DNA from: Allobosea sp. OK403
GTDB taxonomy: Bacteria > Pseudomonadota > Alphaproteobacteria > Rhizobiales > Beijerinckiaceae
Reading direction: 5' to 3'
Length of the DNA: 64,000 nucleotides
Assembly (NCBI RefSeq): GCF_900113835.1
Contig: NZ_FOQV01000003.1
Span: forward strand, 124,001-188,000
Part shown: positions 41,963 to 50,950 of the stretch, piece after piece
How the letters are laid out: the number at the start of each line of letters is the position of its first letter
How positions within the stretch are numbered: position 1 is the stretch's first letter
The notes under the pieces: model-generated
Told to the model about the DNA's origin: nothing
What the model saw: only the letters and a program-made list of their open reading frames with translations
Database searches by the model: none
Program-made: the position numbers and the translations under genes

Positions 41963-44900
41963 ATGAGCGAAGCCGGACAGGACTGGGCGCGACTAGGCGC
42001 TGCGGCGGCGCAGGACGCCGGGCTTGTGTCCTTCGCGAACGGCGGGGCCGTGCTGCTATGGGATGCCAAGGCCGGCCGGCCGGGTTTCGCCGATGCCGGA
42101 GCCCAGGCGCTACTGGGCGGCGACGGCCTTTCCGCGAATCTGCCGGCGCCGACGCGGCAGAGGCTCGCTTTGCTGGCTGGAGGCCTTGCGCCGCGCGACG
42201 GCATCAGGCTCGAGCGGCTGCGACTGACCTCGGGCTTCTCCGCGACCATGATCACCTGCGGCTGCCGGCTGCTGACAGGAGCGGATGGGGGCGAGGTGCT
42301 GGCGATCGCCATCCCGGTGGGCGAGATGCGACGGCTCGGCGTAGCCGTGCCTGCGGCCGCGAGCTCGCACCAGACACAAGCCATACCCGCCGCCGAATCG
42401 GCCGTGACGACCGCCACCCCTGCCCCAGCTTTCATTGCCCCGGCTCCCGTGCCGGCCGCGCCGCGCCGCGCCCTGCTGCGCTTTCTCTGGAACAGCGATG
42501 CCGCCGGGCGCCTGACCAGCGTCTCTCCCGATTTCGCCGAGCTCGCCGGGCCGCAGGCCGCGGCCGCTCTGCCCGGCCGGAACTGGGCGCAGATCATCGG
42601 CCACGACCTGATCGACAGGGATGGCGGCCTTGCCCAGCGTCTCGCCAGCGGCACGACCTGGAGCGGCCACCATGTGCTGTGGCGCACCGAGCTGCCGCAG
42701 GAGGGGGCGCGCGTCGAATTGTCGGGCGCGCCCTTCCTGGACGCGGCACGCCAGTTCGCCGGTTTCCGCGGCTTCGGCCTCGCGCGCCTGACGGAACGCG
42801 AGCCGTTTCCTGATACGGCGATCACGCACGCACCCGCAGACGCAATCGAGCCGGTTACGGCCGAGGCTGCGAACGCTGGGCCTGAAGCCGAGCAAAACCC
42901 CGTCGTCGCGGCGGAGCTCCCGGCGGCCACGGAGCCCGTGACGGTCGAGGCCCCTGCCCTGCCCGTCGCTGAGGCTGTGGAAGAGATCGAAGCGCCGGCC
43001 ACCGAGCTGGCGGAGACCGAGTTCGGCTCCGCGCTGGAGGCGGACGAGGCGGCGCTTGAAGGCGAAGACAACGAGGCCGCAGAAGAGGCGCCCGAACCGG
43101 TTCCCGCAGCCGAGGACGCCACCAAGGTTCCAGAAGACACCAAGGCTCCCGAAGCCGCCGCCCCGGCCGTATCCGAGGGTCCCGCCCCCGGCGGCAATAT
43201 CGTGCCGTTGCGCAACGGTCACCTCGCCAGCGTCCGGCCGGTGCTGGAGCCCTCGAAACCCAATCTCAGCTCGGCCGAGCGCAACGCCTTCCGCGAGATC
43301 GCCAAGGCGCTGGGCGCGCGCATCGCCGGCGACGACGAAACCAGCCCGCGCCTGCCCCCCGTCGCGCCGTTGCGGCTGAAGGAGAGCGGCGAGCAGCCGC
43401 TCGCGCCTGCCGTGGAGCCGCGGGATCAGGACGCCGCCCTTGGCCGCCACCTGGCCGAATTGGCGCCGGCCGTCCTGCCTGCCCCGACGCGTGCGCCGAC
43501 TGAGGCCGCACCGACCGAGCCCGCAGCGGAGTCCAGCTCCGAGACCGCGCGGCAGCGGCAGCCCAACTCCCATGCCGACGTGCTCGACAAATTGCCGATC
43601 GCGGTTCTGGTCAATCGCGGCGACGAGGCGCTCTACGCCAACCGCACGCTGCTCGACCTGCTCGACTATGCCGATCTCGATGATCTCAAGGCCGGCGGCA
43701 ATGTCAGCCGCCTGATCAAGGAGGCCTCCCGCACCGATGGCGGCGCGATGATCCTGATCGACCGGCTCAACCATCTCATCAGCGTCAACGCCGTGCTCTC
43801 GAGCGTGTCCTGGCTGGGCGAAGCGGCGACCCTGATGGCATTCCGTCACGCGGATGGCGGCGGCGAGGTCAAGGTGCTGACGCCGGAGGAGGCCGAGGAA
43901 GCCGAGCTCGCGGCGGAGTTCGCGGCCGAGGACGAGGAGAGTGCCGCCCGCGTCAACGCCCTGCGGCTCGATGTCGATGCTCGTGAATCGCGCATCAGCG
44001 AACTCGTCGCGATGCTCGACACGGCAACCGACGGCGTCGTCACCGTCGATGAGCGCGGCCGCGTGCTGTCGCTCAACAAGACCGCCGAGGCGCTGTTCGG
44101 CTACGACCAGCGCGAGGTCACCGGCGAATTGTTCACGCTGCTCTTCGCGGCCGAGAGCCATGCTCCGGCGCTCGACTATCTCGAAGGGCTGAAGGGCGGC
44201 GGCGTCGCCTCGGTGATGAATGACGGGCGCGAGGTCGTCGGCCGGGTGCGGCAGGGCGGCAAGATCCCGCTGTTCATGACCATGGGCCAGATCACGGAAG
44301 GCTCAGAGCGCCGCTTCTGCGCCGTGCTGCGCGACATCACCGCCTGGAAGAAGACCGAGGGCGAGCTGGTCGAGGCGCGCAAGGCGGCCGAGAAAGCCAG
44401 CGCCCAGAAATCCGATGTGCTCGCCAAAATCAGCCACGAGATCCGCACGCCGCTCAACGCCATCATCGGCTTCGCCGAGGTGATGGCGGAGGAGCGCTTC
44501 GGGCCGATCGGCAACGACCGCTACAAGGAATATCTGCGCGACATCCATCAGTCGGGCGGCTACGTCATCAGCCTGGTCAACGACCTGCTCGACCTCGCCA
44601 AGATCGAGGCCGGCAAGCTCGACCTCGACTTCGTCAGCGTCAATCTGAACGAGATCGCCCTCTCGACGGTCGCCCTGCTGCAGCCCGAGGCGCAGCGCGG
44701 CCGCGTGGTGCTGCGTTCGGGCCTCGCGCCGAAGCTGCCGCCGGTCGTCGCCGACCAGCGCTCGATTCGCCAGATCGTGATCAACCTGCTCTCCAACGCG
44801 GTGAAGTTCACCGATGCCGGCGGCCAGGTCATCGTCTCGACGGCGCTGGGCGACCAGGGCGAGGCGATCCTGCGGGTGCGCGATACCGGCATCGGCATGG

Positions 44901-45100
44901 ACGACAACGAGCTCGCGCTCGCGCTCGAACCCTTCCGCCAGGTGCCGACAACGCGCCGCAAGGGCGGCACCGGCCTGGGGCTGCCGCTGACCAAGGCGCT
45001 GGTCGAGGCCAACCGCGCGGCGATGAGCATCACCAGCGTCAAGAAGGAAGGCACGCTGGTCGAGATCACCTTCCCGCCGCAGCGGGTCCTGGCCGGGTAA
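41963..45100 (+). CDS. PAS-domain sensor histidine kinase, PdhS/PleC-DivJ type
   Basis: 1045 aa soluble hybrid-less kinase. Residues 1-175 are a divergent sensory region, about 290-460 an acidic Ala/Pro/Glu-rich linker, then PAS-like units near 535 (DKLPIAVLVNRGDEALYANR) and 680 (DTATDGVVTVDERGRVLSLN). HisKA has phospho-His825 in SHEIRTPLNAIIGFAEVMAE, with LVNDLLDLAKIEAGK following. HATPase has NLLSNAVKF, DTGIGMD and GTGLGLPL. Length, domain order and the HisKA sequence match PdhS of Brucella, which phosphorylates DivK in cell-cycle control. No membrane segment is seen. Confidence 0.88.
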   Translation: MSEAGQDWARLGAAAAQDAGLVSFANGGAVLLWDAKAGRPGFADAGAQALLGGDGLSANLPAPTRQRLALLAGGLAPRDGIRLERLRLTSGFSATMITCGCRLLTGADGGEVLAIAIPVGEMRRLGVAVPAAASSHQTQAIPAAESAVTTATPAPAFIAPAPVPAAPRRALLRFLWNSDAAGRLTSVSPDFAELAGPQAAAALPGRNWAQIIGHDLIDRDGGLAQRLASGTTWSGHHVLWRTELPQEGARVELSGAPFLDAARQFAGFRGFGLARLTEREPFPDTAITHAPADAIEPVTAEAANAGPEAEQNPVVAAELPAATEPVTVEAPALPVAEAVEEIEAPATELAETEFGSALEADEAALEGEDNEAAEEAPEPVPAAEDATKVPEDTKAPEAAAPAVSEGPAPGGNIVPLRNGHLASVRPVLEPSKPNLSSAERNAFREIAKALGARIAGDDETSPRLPPVAPLRLKESGEQPLAPAVEPRDQDAALGRHLAELAPAVLPAPTRAPTEAAPTEPAAESSSETARQRQPNSHADVLDKLPIAVLVNRGDEALYANRTLLDLLDYADLDDLKAGGNVSRLIKEASRTDGGAMILIDRLNHLISVNAVLSSVSWLGEAATLMAFRHADGGGEVKVLTPEEAEEAELAAEFAAEDEESAARVNALRLDVDARESRISELVAMLDTATDGVVTVDERGRVLSLNKTAEALFGYDQREVTGELFTLLFAAESHAPALDYLEGLKGGGVASVMNDGREVVGRVRQGGKIPLFMTMGQITEGSERRFCAVLRDITAWKKTEGELVEARKAAEKASAQKSDVLAKISHEIRTPLNAIIGFAEVMAEERFGPIGNDRYKEYLRDIHQSGGYVISLVNDLLDLAKIEAGKLDLDFVSVNLNEIALSTVALLQPEAQRGRVVLRSGLAPKLPPVVADQRSIRQIVINLLSNAVKFTDAGGQVIVSTALGDQGEAILRVRDTGIGMDDNELALALEPFRQVPTTRRKGGTGLGLPLTKALVEANRAAMSITSVKKEGTLVEITFPPQRVLAG

Positions 45101-45218
45101 GGTTCTCGCTGGGCGAAGTTCTTGCTGGGTAAGGCTCTTGCGCGGCCATAGTTTCGCCGTCTCGGGCGGCGCATAGACGGGGCGCGCGCCGGCGCTTACC
45201 CCCAAGGCCCGGCAGCCC

Positions 45219-45269
45219 AGAGCAGGGTGCGAAAAAGTGGGAACCGGTTTTTCGCATCGACCCTGCTCT
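45219..45269. repeat. Palindromic repeat, family A
   Basis: AGAGCAGGGTGCGAAAAA and TTTTTCGCATCGACCCTGCTCT around GTGGGAACCGG, in inverted orientation relative to the copies at 34978 and 38743. It lies between the PdhS-like kinase and the M23 gene. Confidence 0.88.
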
Positions 45270-45289
45270 AACTCTTAGATGAGAGCGGG

Positions 45290-47248
45290 ATGGGCGGAGC
45301 CGAGTTGAACTTCCTCTACGACGACAGCGCCGAGCCTCTTGCCGATCCATTCGCCACCCCGGCTGGGTTGCCGGTTTCCGAGCACCGCTCGGTCAATTGG
45401 CGCTGGCTCTGCGCCTGCGCCTTAATCGGCCTGCTCGGCGCCGCCCTGATGGGCTCATCGCTTTATGTCTCCGAGGGCGACCACGTCACGGCGCAGCGGC
45501 CGGAAAAGGCCACGCCCGCGCATAATGACGAGACCGCGGTGGGCAAAGCGGCCCATAAGGGCGACAGCCTGGTCCAGCACAGCTTCGCGATCAGCACGAC
45601 GCAGCATTTCCGCGCGCCATTGACGGAAACCTCGGCCGGGCGCGAGATCACCAAGGTGCATGCCTTCGCGCATGTCTCCGTCGCCCTGTCGCCGCTCCCC
45701 GTCGCCAATCTCGAGATTCCGGATTTCGATCCCGCCCGGCTGCTCGCCGGCTCGACGCGTGAGGCGCCGCCTCAGGATGCGACCGACCCCGCCGACGCGG
45801 ATGTCTCGGTCACGCGCCGGGATCTCGCAGCGCTCGTCATCGCCCCCGACGCGCCGGGCCTGTCCGACGCCGCGATCGACGAGCAGATCGCCGAGATGGC
45901 CCGGCTCTCGGCCGGCTCGCCGCAATTGCCGCCCGATTATTCGAATCAGCGCATCCTGTCGCGCACGCTGCGCATGGTCGGCGAATCGGCCAGCGCCGAG
46001 GCCGATGCGGAAGATGCCGGCCGCTTCGGTTCGCTCGATGTCCGGATCATCCCCGAGAATGTCACAGATGTTTCAGCCGGCGCCGATAACCGCGAGCGCT
46101 TCGGCGATGTCGATATCGCACTCGAGCGCGGGCAGACGCTCGCCGCGGCGCTCGCCTCGAACGGTGCCTCCAGCGAACGCGTTGCCGCGATCCTTGCTGC
46201 GCTCGGCAAACGGGCCAGGGGCGATCTGCCCGATGGCCAGCATCTGCGCGTCACGATCGGCCCCGAGGCCGGCGAGCGCACGATCCAGCGCGTCACCCTG
46301 TTCGACGAGAGCGGCCCGCAGCAGGTCGTGGCCCTGGACGATCAGGGCCGCTTCGTCACCGTCGCCCTGCCCGCGCGCGGCCATGATGGCACCGAGGGCA
46401 AGACGGACGCGGATGACGAGGAGGACGACGGCAACAACGCCACGCTCTACCAGAGCGCCTATGCCAGCGCCTTGAAGAGCGATGTGCCGCGCGAGGTGAT
46501 CGACGATGTCATCCGCGCCTTCGCCGCCGGCCTCGACCTCAAGCAGCATGCCGGCAGCGGAGACCGGCTGGAGCTGGTCTTCACCGACGACCAGCCCACA
46601 CCGGCAAACCATCGCGAACTGCTCTATGCGGCGCTGTCCACCGGCGGTGAAACGCAGCAGATCTACCGCTATGTCTCATCGGAAACGGGCGAGCTCGACT
46701 ATCTCGACGATGACGGCGTCTCGCTCAAGAAACTCTTGATGCGAAAGCCGGTGCAGGAGGGGCGGATCAGCTCGCCCTTCGGCATGCGCTACCACCCGAT
46801 CCTGCACTATTCCCGGCTGCATAACGGCGTCGACTGGGCCGCCCCGCGCGGCACGCCGATCATGGCCGCAGGCGACGGCACGGTGACAGCTGCCGGGGTT
46901 CACTCCGGCTACGGCAACCGTGTCGAACTCGAGCACGCCAATGGCTATACCAGCGCCTACAACCACATGGCCAGCATCGCCCGCCGGATCAAGCCTGGCG
47001 CCTCCGTCCATATGGGCGAGATCATCGGTTATGTCGGGACGACGGGCCTCTCGACCGGCCCGCATGTCCATTACGAGGTCACCACGAACGGGCACTTCGT
47101 CGACCCCATGAAGGTGAAGCTGCCCAGCAGCCGCGCCCTTCAGGGCGCGGCGCTGGCCGAGTTCAAGGAGCACAAGAAGCAGGTCGACGATCTGCGCCAC
47201 CATGTCGACGCGACCGTGGCGGTGGCACCGGGCGGGCATCCGACCTGA
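45290..47248 (+). CDS. M23 (LytM) family peptidoglycan endopeptidase
   Basis: 652 aa. The short N-terminal cytoplasmic part is followed by one membrane helix (about 40-62), a long periplasmic region, and a C-terminal LytM domain at about 500-610. The zinc site is complete: GMRYHPILHYSRLHNGVDW and HVHYEV. It would cut peptide cross-links of the wall or activate amidases. Acidic patches (KTDADDEEDDGNN) occur in the linker. The start ATG is 20 nt after a family A repeat. It converges with mgtE. Confidence 0.92.
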   Translation: MGGAELNFLYDDSAEPLADPFATPAGLPVSEHRSVNWRWLCACALIGLLGAALMGSSLYVSEGDHVTAQRPEKATPAHNDETAVGKAAHKGDSLVQHSFAISTTQHFRAPLTETSAGREITKVHAFAHVSVALSPLPVANLEIPDFDPARLLAGSTREAPPQDATDPADADVSVTRRDLAALVIAPDAPGLSDAAIDEQIAEMARLSAGSPQLPPDYSNQRILSRTLRMVGESASAEADAEDAGRFGSLDVRIIPENVTDVSAGADNRERFGDVDIALERGQTLAAALASNGASSERVAAILAALGKRARGDLPDGQHLRVTIGPEAGERTIQRVTLFDESGPQQVVALDDQGRFVTVALPARGHDGTEGKTDADDEEDDGNNATLYQSAYASALKSDVPREVIDDVIRAFAAGLDLKQHAGSGDRLELVFTDDQPTPANHRELLYAALSTGGETQQIYRYVSSETGELDYLDDDGVSLKKLLMRKPVQEGRISSPFGMRYHPILHYSRLHNGVDWAAPRGTPIMAAGDGTVTAAGVHSGYGNRVELEHANGYTSAYNHMASIARRIKPGASVHMGEIIGYVGTTGLSTGPHVHYEVTTNGHFVDPMKVKLPSSRALQGAALAEFKEHKKQVDDLRHHVDATVAVAPGGHPT

Positions 47249-47284
47249 TCACGGAGCCTCGCCCTTGCGCCTGCCATCGATGCG

Positions 47285-48670
47285 TCAGAGCAAGGTCCCG
47301 CTCAGGATCACCGCCGCCACGCCGAAATAGATCACCAGGCCGGTGACATCGACGAGCGTCGCCACAAAAGGCGCCGAGGCGCTGGCCGGGTCGAAGCCCA
47401 GCCGCTTCAGGACGAAGGGCAGCATCGAGCCCATTAGCGAGCCGAAAGTGACGATGCCGATCAACGCGCCGCCGACGGTTGCCGCGATCAGGGCCCAGTG
47501 CTCGCCGTAATTGTAGATGCCGAGCTTCTGCCAGAGCACGATGCGCGCGACGCCGATGGCGCCGAGGATGGCGCCCAGCGTCAACCCGGTCGGCAATTCG
47601 CGCAGTGCGACCCGCCACCAATCCTTCAGGCTGATCTCGCGCAAAGCGAGCGCCCGGATGATCAGCGAGGTCGCCTGCGAACCAGAATTGCCGCCCGAGC
47701 TCATGATCAGCGGAATGAACAGCGTCAGCACGATCGCCTTTTCGAGCTCGCCCTGGAAATACTGCATGGCCGAAGCCGTCAGCATCTCGCCGAGCAGCAG
47801 GATCGAAAGCCAGCCGGCGCGCTTGCGGATCATCCGTGCGAAACCGATCTCGTTATAGGGCTCGTCCAGCGCCTCCATGCCGCCGAGCTTCTGCACGTCC
47901 TCCGTCGTCTCCTCGATCATCGCGTCAATGACGTCGTCGACGGTGACGATGCCGATGACGCGATTGGCGGGATCGACAACGGGCACGGCGAGCAGATTGT
48001 ATTTCGAGATCAGCCGGGCGACGTCCTCGCGATCCGTCGCCGGCGTGACGCTGATCGGCTTACGCGTCGGCACGACAGAGGTGACCACGGCATCGGAATC
48101 GCCGCTGATCAGCCGGCGCAGCGGCACCGCGCAGATGAGCGCGCCCGTCACCGAATCGAGCACATAGGTCGCGTAGACGGTCTCGCGCGAGCGCTCGACA
48201 TGGCGGATATGGTCGAGCGTCTGCGCCACGGTCCAGTTCGCCGGCACGCTGACGAACTCGGTCGTCATGATCGAGCCCGCGCTGTGCTCGGGATAGGAAA
48301 GCAGCCGCGTCAGGGCCGAGCGCGTCTCCTGGTCGACCCGCGCGGTGAGGCGCTCGCGCACGGGCGCGTCGAGCACGCGGACGATGTCGGCGACGCGATC
48401 GGCCGACATGGCGGAGAGGAAAGCCGCTGCACGCTCATCGGTGAGGAGGGTGAGCGCGGCGGGCGCGTCGAACAGCTCGGGCTGGTCCAGGACCTCGACG
48501 GCGCGCTCGAAAGGCAGGGAGACGAGGACCTCGGCGATGGTCGCCGTATCCTGATCGTTCAGCGTCTCGACGATGTCGGCGATGTGTTCCTGCGCCAATG
48601 TGCAGGCCAGCGTCTTGGCCAGCAGATCCGGCGCTGCTGCGCCCCTGTCCTGCGCGACGATATCATTCAC
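47285..48670 (-). CDS. mgtE: Magnesium transporter MgtE
   Basis: 461 aa. N domain (about 20-140), two CBS domains (about 145-275, with VPTRKPISVTPATDREDVAR and NRVIGIVTVDDVIDAM), then five membrane helices with the pore signature MSSGGNSGSQATSLIIRALA. This is a complete Mg2+-gated magnesium channel. The start is GTG 48670. A stable hairpin at 48681-48712 stands 10 nt upstream and may influence initiation. Confidence 0.95.
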   Translation of the reverse strand: MNDIVAQDRGAAAPDLLAKTLACTLAQEHIADIVETLNDQDTATIAEVLVSLPFERAVEVLDQPELFDAPAALTLLTDERAAAFLSAMSADRVADIVRVLDAPVRERLTARVDQETRSALTRLLSYPEHSAGSIMTTEFVSVPANWTVAQTLDHIRHVERSRETVYATYVLDSVTGALICAVPLRRLISGDSDAVVTSVVPTRKPISVTPATDREDVARLISKYNLLAVPVVDPANRVIGIVTVDDVIDAMIEETTEDVQKLGGMEALDEPYNEIGFARMIRKRAGWLSILLLGEMLTASAMQYFQGELEKAIVLTLFIPLIMSSGGNSGSQATSLIIRALALREISLKDWWRVALRELPTGLTLGAILGAIGVARIVLWQKLGIYNYGEHWALIAATVGGALIGIVTFGSLMGSMLPFVLKRLGFDPASASAPFVATLVDVTGLVIYFGVAAVILSGTLL

Positions 48671-49014
48671 GGCTCTGTTCCTTGCGATCGGCCGTCATGG
48701 GCCGGTCGCAAGCGAGCCGGTTACCCGGTCAGGCGCGCGAGGCGGCGGCAGACGGCATCGACTGTCGGCTGGGACTGTCGGTTGGCATTGCGATTGGGGT
48801 TCCTGATTGCGGCCTTCCCCGAAGGTCCGGCGGCGTGGGCGAAGTGCACCCTGCGGCGACGCGCGTCAAATAAAATCTGCATAAGGATCGTGGTGTCGAT
48901 GGCGCTTCGCCCTGGGGCGAATACCCCCCATTGCGCAGCAGCGATTGTTGGCCCGCGCGGCTCGCCCTAAGGTGCGCGCGCTGCCCTCAGCCCCTCTGCC
49001 GAAAGCCTCCGCGC
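48671..49014. other. Intergenic region between divergent mgtE and GST genes
   Basis: 344 nt. It contains the 13-bp hairpin CTTGCGATCGGCC/GGCCGGTCGCAAG (one mismatch, 48681-48693 with 48700-48712) in the mgtE leader. The rest shows no gene or repeat that I can support. Both promoters must lie here. Confidence 0.5.
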
Positions 49015-49677
49015 ATGTCCCTGACGATCTATGGCTGCTACCGCTCGCGCGCCTCGCGCAATATCTGGCTCGCCAACGAGCTTGGTCTCGCCTTCACCCA
49101 TGTGCCGGTGATCCAGGCCTATCGCGTGCCCGATCCGCAGGCGCCGGACGCGCCGCTGCACACGCGCAGCGCCGACTTCCTCAAGGTCAATCCCAACGGC
49201 CATGTCCCGAGCATCGACGATGACGGCTTCAAGTTGCATGAATCGCTCGCGATCAACCTCTATCTGGCGCGCAAGCATGGCGGCCCACTCGCGCCCAAGG
49301 ATGCGCAGGAGGAAGGGCTCGCCGTGATGTGGGCGCTCTGGGCCGCGACGGAATGCGAGACCCATGCACTGACTCTGCAGCAGCATCTCGCCGCCTTCCC
49401 GCCGGAGAAGCGCAAGCCCGAGGTCGCCGCCGCGGCGCTGGCCGCGCTCGCAGCCCCGTTCGCCGTGCTCGATCAGACGCTGGCGCAGGGCGGCGGCTTC
49501 GTCATGGGCAGGCGCTTCACGGTCGCCGACATCAACCTCGCCGAGGTCATCCGCTACGCCAAGCCAGCGACACAGCTCTTCGAGGCCGCCCCGCACGTCA
49601 AGGCCTGGCTCGAGGCCTGCCAGGCGCGTCCGGCCTTCACCGCGATGTGGCAGGCGCGCGACGCCGAAGCCGCATGA
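49015..49677 (+). CDS. Glutathione S-transferase family protein
   Basis: 220 aa cytosolic GST. The N-terminal thioredoxin-like domain has [17 protein letters not shown] (active-site region), [15 protein letters not shown] (cis-Pro) and [15 protein letters not shown] (gamma-glutamyl binding); the C-terminal helical domain includes [11 protein letters not shown], the N-capping box. Role unknown; such proteins conjugate or reduce with glutathione. The start at 49015 matches the family. Confidence 0.93.
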   Translation: MSLTIYGCYRSRASRNIWLANELGLAFTHVPVIQAYRVPDPQAPDAPLHTRSADFLKVNPNGHVPSIDDDGFKLHESLAINLYLARKHGGPLAPKDAQEEGLAVMWALWAATECETHALTLQQHLAAFPPEKRKPEVAAAALAALAAPFAVLDQTLAQGGGFVMGRRFTVADINLAEVIRYAKPATQLFEAAPHVKAWLEACQARPAFTAMWQARDAEAA

Positions 49678-49714
49678 TCGGAAAACGGGTGGCGGTCCCC
49701 TGCCGACGCGCCTA

Positions 49715-49758
49715 GATCACGTCGCATTCGGACGGTTCCGTCCGAATGCGACGTGATC
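49715..49758. repeat. Perfect 21-bp inverted repeat
   Basis: Arms of 21 bp at 49715-49735 and 49738-49758, fully complementary, with a TT loop. It lies 37 nt after the GST stop and immediately before a family A repeat. It may serve as a gene-end hairpin, but no T tract follows. Confidence 0.85.
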
Positions 49759-49772
49759 GATTCCTAGAGTTG

Positions 49773-49823
49773 AGAGCATTGCTCCGGCGAAAAACCGGTA
49801 CCCACTTTTTCGCGCAATGCTCT
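49773..49823. repeat. Palindromic repeat, family A
   Basis: AGAGCATTGC...GCAATGCTCT arms around CGAAAAACCGGTACCCAC. It shares the family centre, with ACCGGTACCC instead of ACCGGTTCCC. Located between the GST and DMT genes. Confidence 0.85.
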
Positions 49824-49877
49824 TGCCAGGACGCGACAAGGGAGCGCCAGTGCGCTCCTGCGGACAGGGTTTTCCAG

Positions 49878-50813
49878 ATGACCACCGCCCCCGCCTCCTC
49901 CGGCCCCGTGATGGGCGCGCGTGAATGGCTCCTGCTCCTGGTGCTCTCCTTGCTCTGGGGCGGCTCCTTCTTCTTCGGCAAGATCGCGGTCGCGGAGTGG
50001 CCGCCTCTTGCCGTCGTCCTGTCCCGCGTCAGCCTGGCAGCGGCGGTGCTCTATCTTGTCTTGCGGCTGCGCGGGCTCGACATGGCGGTCGGCCGCCGGA
50101 TGTGGCTTGCCTTCTTCGTCATGGGGTTGCTCAACAATCTCATTCCGTTCTGCCTGATCTTCTGGGGCCAGACCCAGCTCCAGAGCGGCGTCTCCGCGAT
50201 CCTGAACGCCACCACGCCGGTCTTCGGCGTCATCGTCGCGCATCTGTTCGGCAGCCAGGAGAAGGCGACCCCGCTCAAGCTCGCCGGTGTGCTGGCTGGA
50301 CTCGTTGGTGTCGGCATCCTGATGGGCCCCGATGCACTCAGCGGCCTGGGCGGCGCGCTCCTGCCGCAGCTCGCCTGCCTGGGCGCTGCCTTGTCCTATG
50401 GTTTCGCCGGACTTTATGGCCGGCGCTTTCGCGACACGCCGCCGCTGGTGACGGCGGCGGGCCAGCTCACCGCCACGACCGTGATGTCACTCCCGCTCGT
50501 CCTGATCTTCACCCCGCCCTGGAATCTGCCCACGCCGTCCTGGACAGCCGCGGCCGCGCTGGTCGGGCTCGCCTTGATCTCGACCGCGCTCGCCTATGTG
50601 ATCTTCTTCCAGATCATGCGGCGGGCGGGCGGAAACAACGCCATGCTCGTCACCTTCCTGGTGCCGGTCAGCGCCATCATGCTGGGCGTCGGCCTGCTCG
50701 GGGAGACGCTGCTGCCGCGGCATCTCGCCGGCATGGCCGCGATCTTCGCCGGTCTCGCTTTGATTGACGGCCGGATTTTCCGGCGCAGGCCGCAATTCGG
50801 TGCGGCGCGCTGA
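49878..50813 (+). CDS. DMT superfamily transporter, EamA domain
   Basis: 311 aa inner-membrane protein with ten predicted helices in two EamA repeats. Characteristic segments are LLSLLWGGSFFFGKIAV, FLIFWGQTQLQSGVSAILNA and FQIMRRAGGNNAMLVTFLVP. Members export amino acids or metabolites; the substrate is unknown. The ATG at 49878 lies after a repeat; the longer frame from 49746 translates the repeat and is rejected. Confidence 0.92.
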   Translation: MTTAPASSGPVMGAREWLLLLVLSLLWGGSFFFGKIAVAEWPPLAVVLSRVSLAAAVLYLVLRLRGLDMAVGRRMWLAFFVMGLLNNLIPFCLIFWGQTQLQSGVSAILNATTPVFGVIVAHLFGSQEKATPLKLAGVLAGLVGVGILMGPDALSGLGGALLPQLACLGAALSYGFAGLYGRRFRDTPPLVTAAGQLTATTVMSLPLVLIFTPPWNLPTPSWTAAAALVGLALISTALAYVIFFQIMRRAGGNNAMLVTFLVPVSAIMLGVGLLGETLLPRHLAGMAAIFAGLALIDGRIFRRRPQFGAAR

Positions 50814-50950
50814 GTGCCGCCCAGGCATTATTGCTGAAAGATTATGAATTCCTCTAGAGTCGCTTTCGCGACCAGAGCCGCTAGAGGCATGAGGATAGCG
50901 GCTGGAAGATATCGAAAAACGATACGCCAGAAGGGGAGCGGACGAACAGC

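Noticed and set aside
42110-44161. A 683-codon minus-strand frame opposite the PdhS-like kinase
   Set aside because: Arg/Gly-rich translation with no family; the opposite strand has a full multi-domain kinase.
49746-49877. N-terminal extension of the DMT transporter from 49746
   Set aside because: It translates the family A repeat (KTGTHFFAQC) and spacer; ATG 49878 gives the normal N-terminus.
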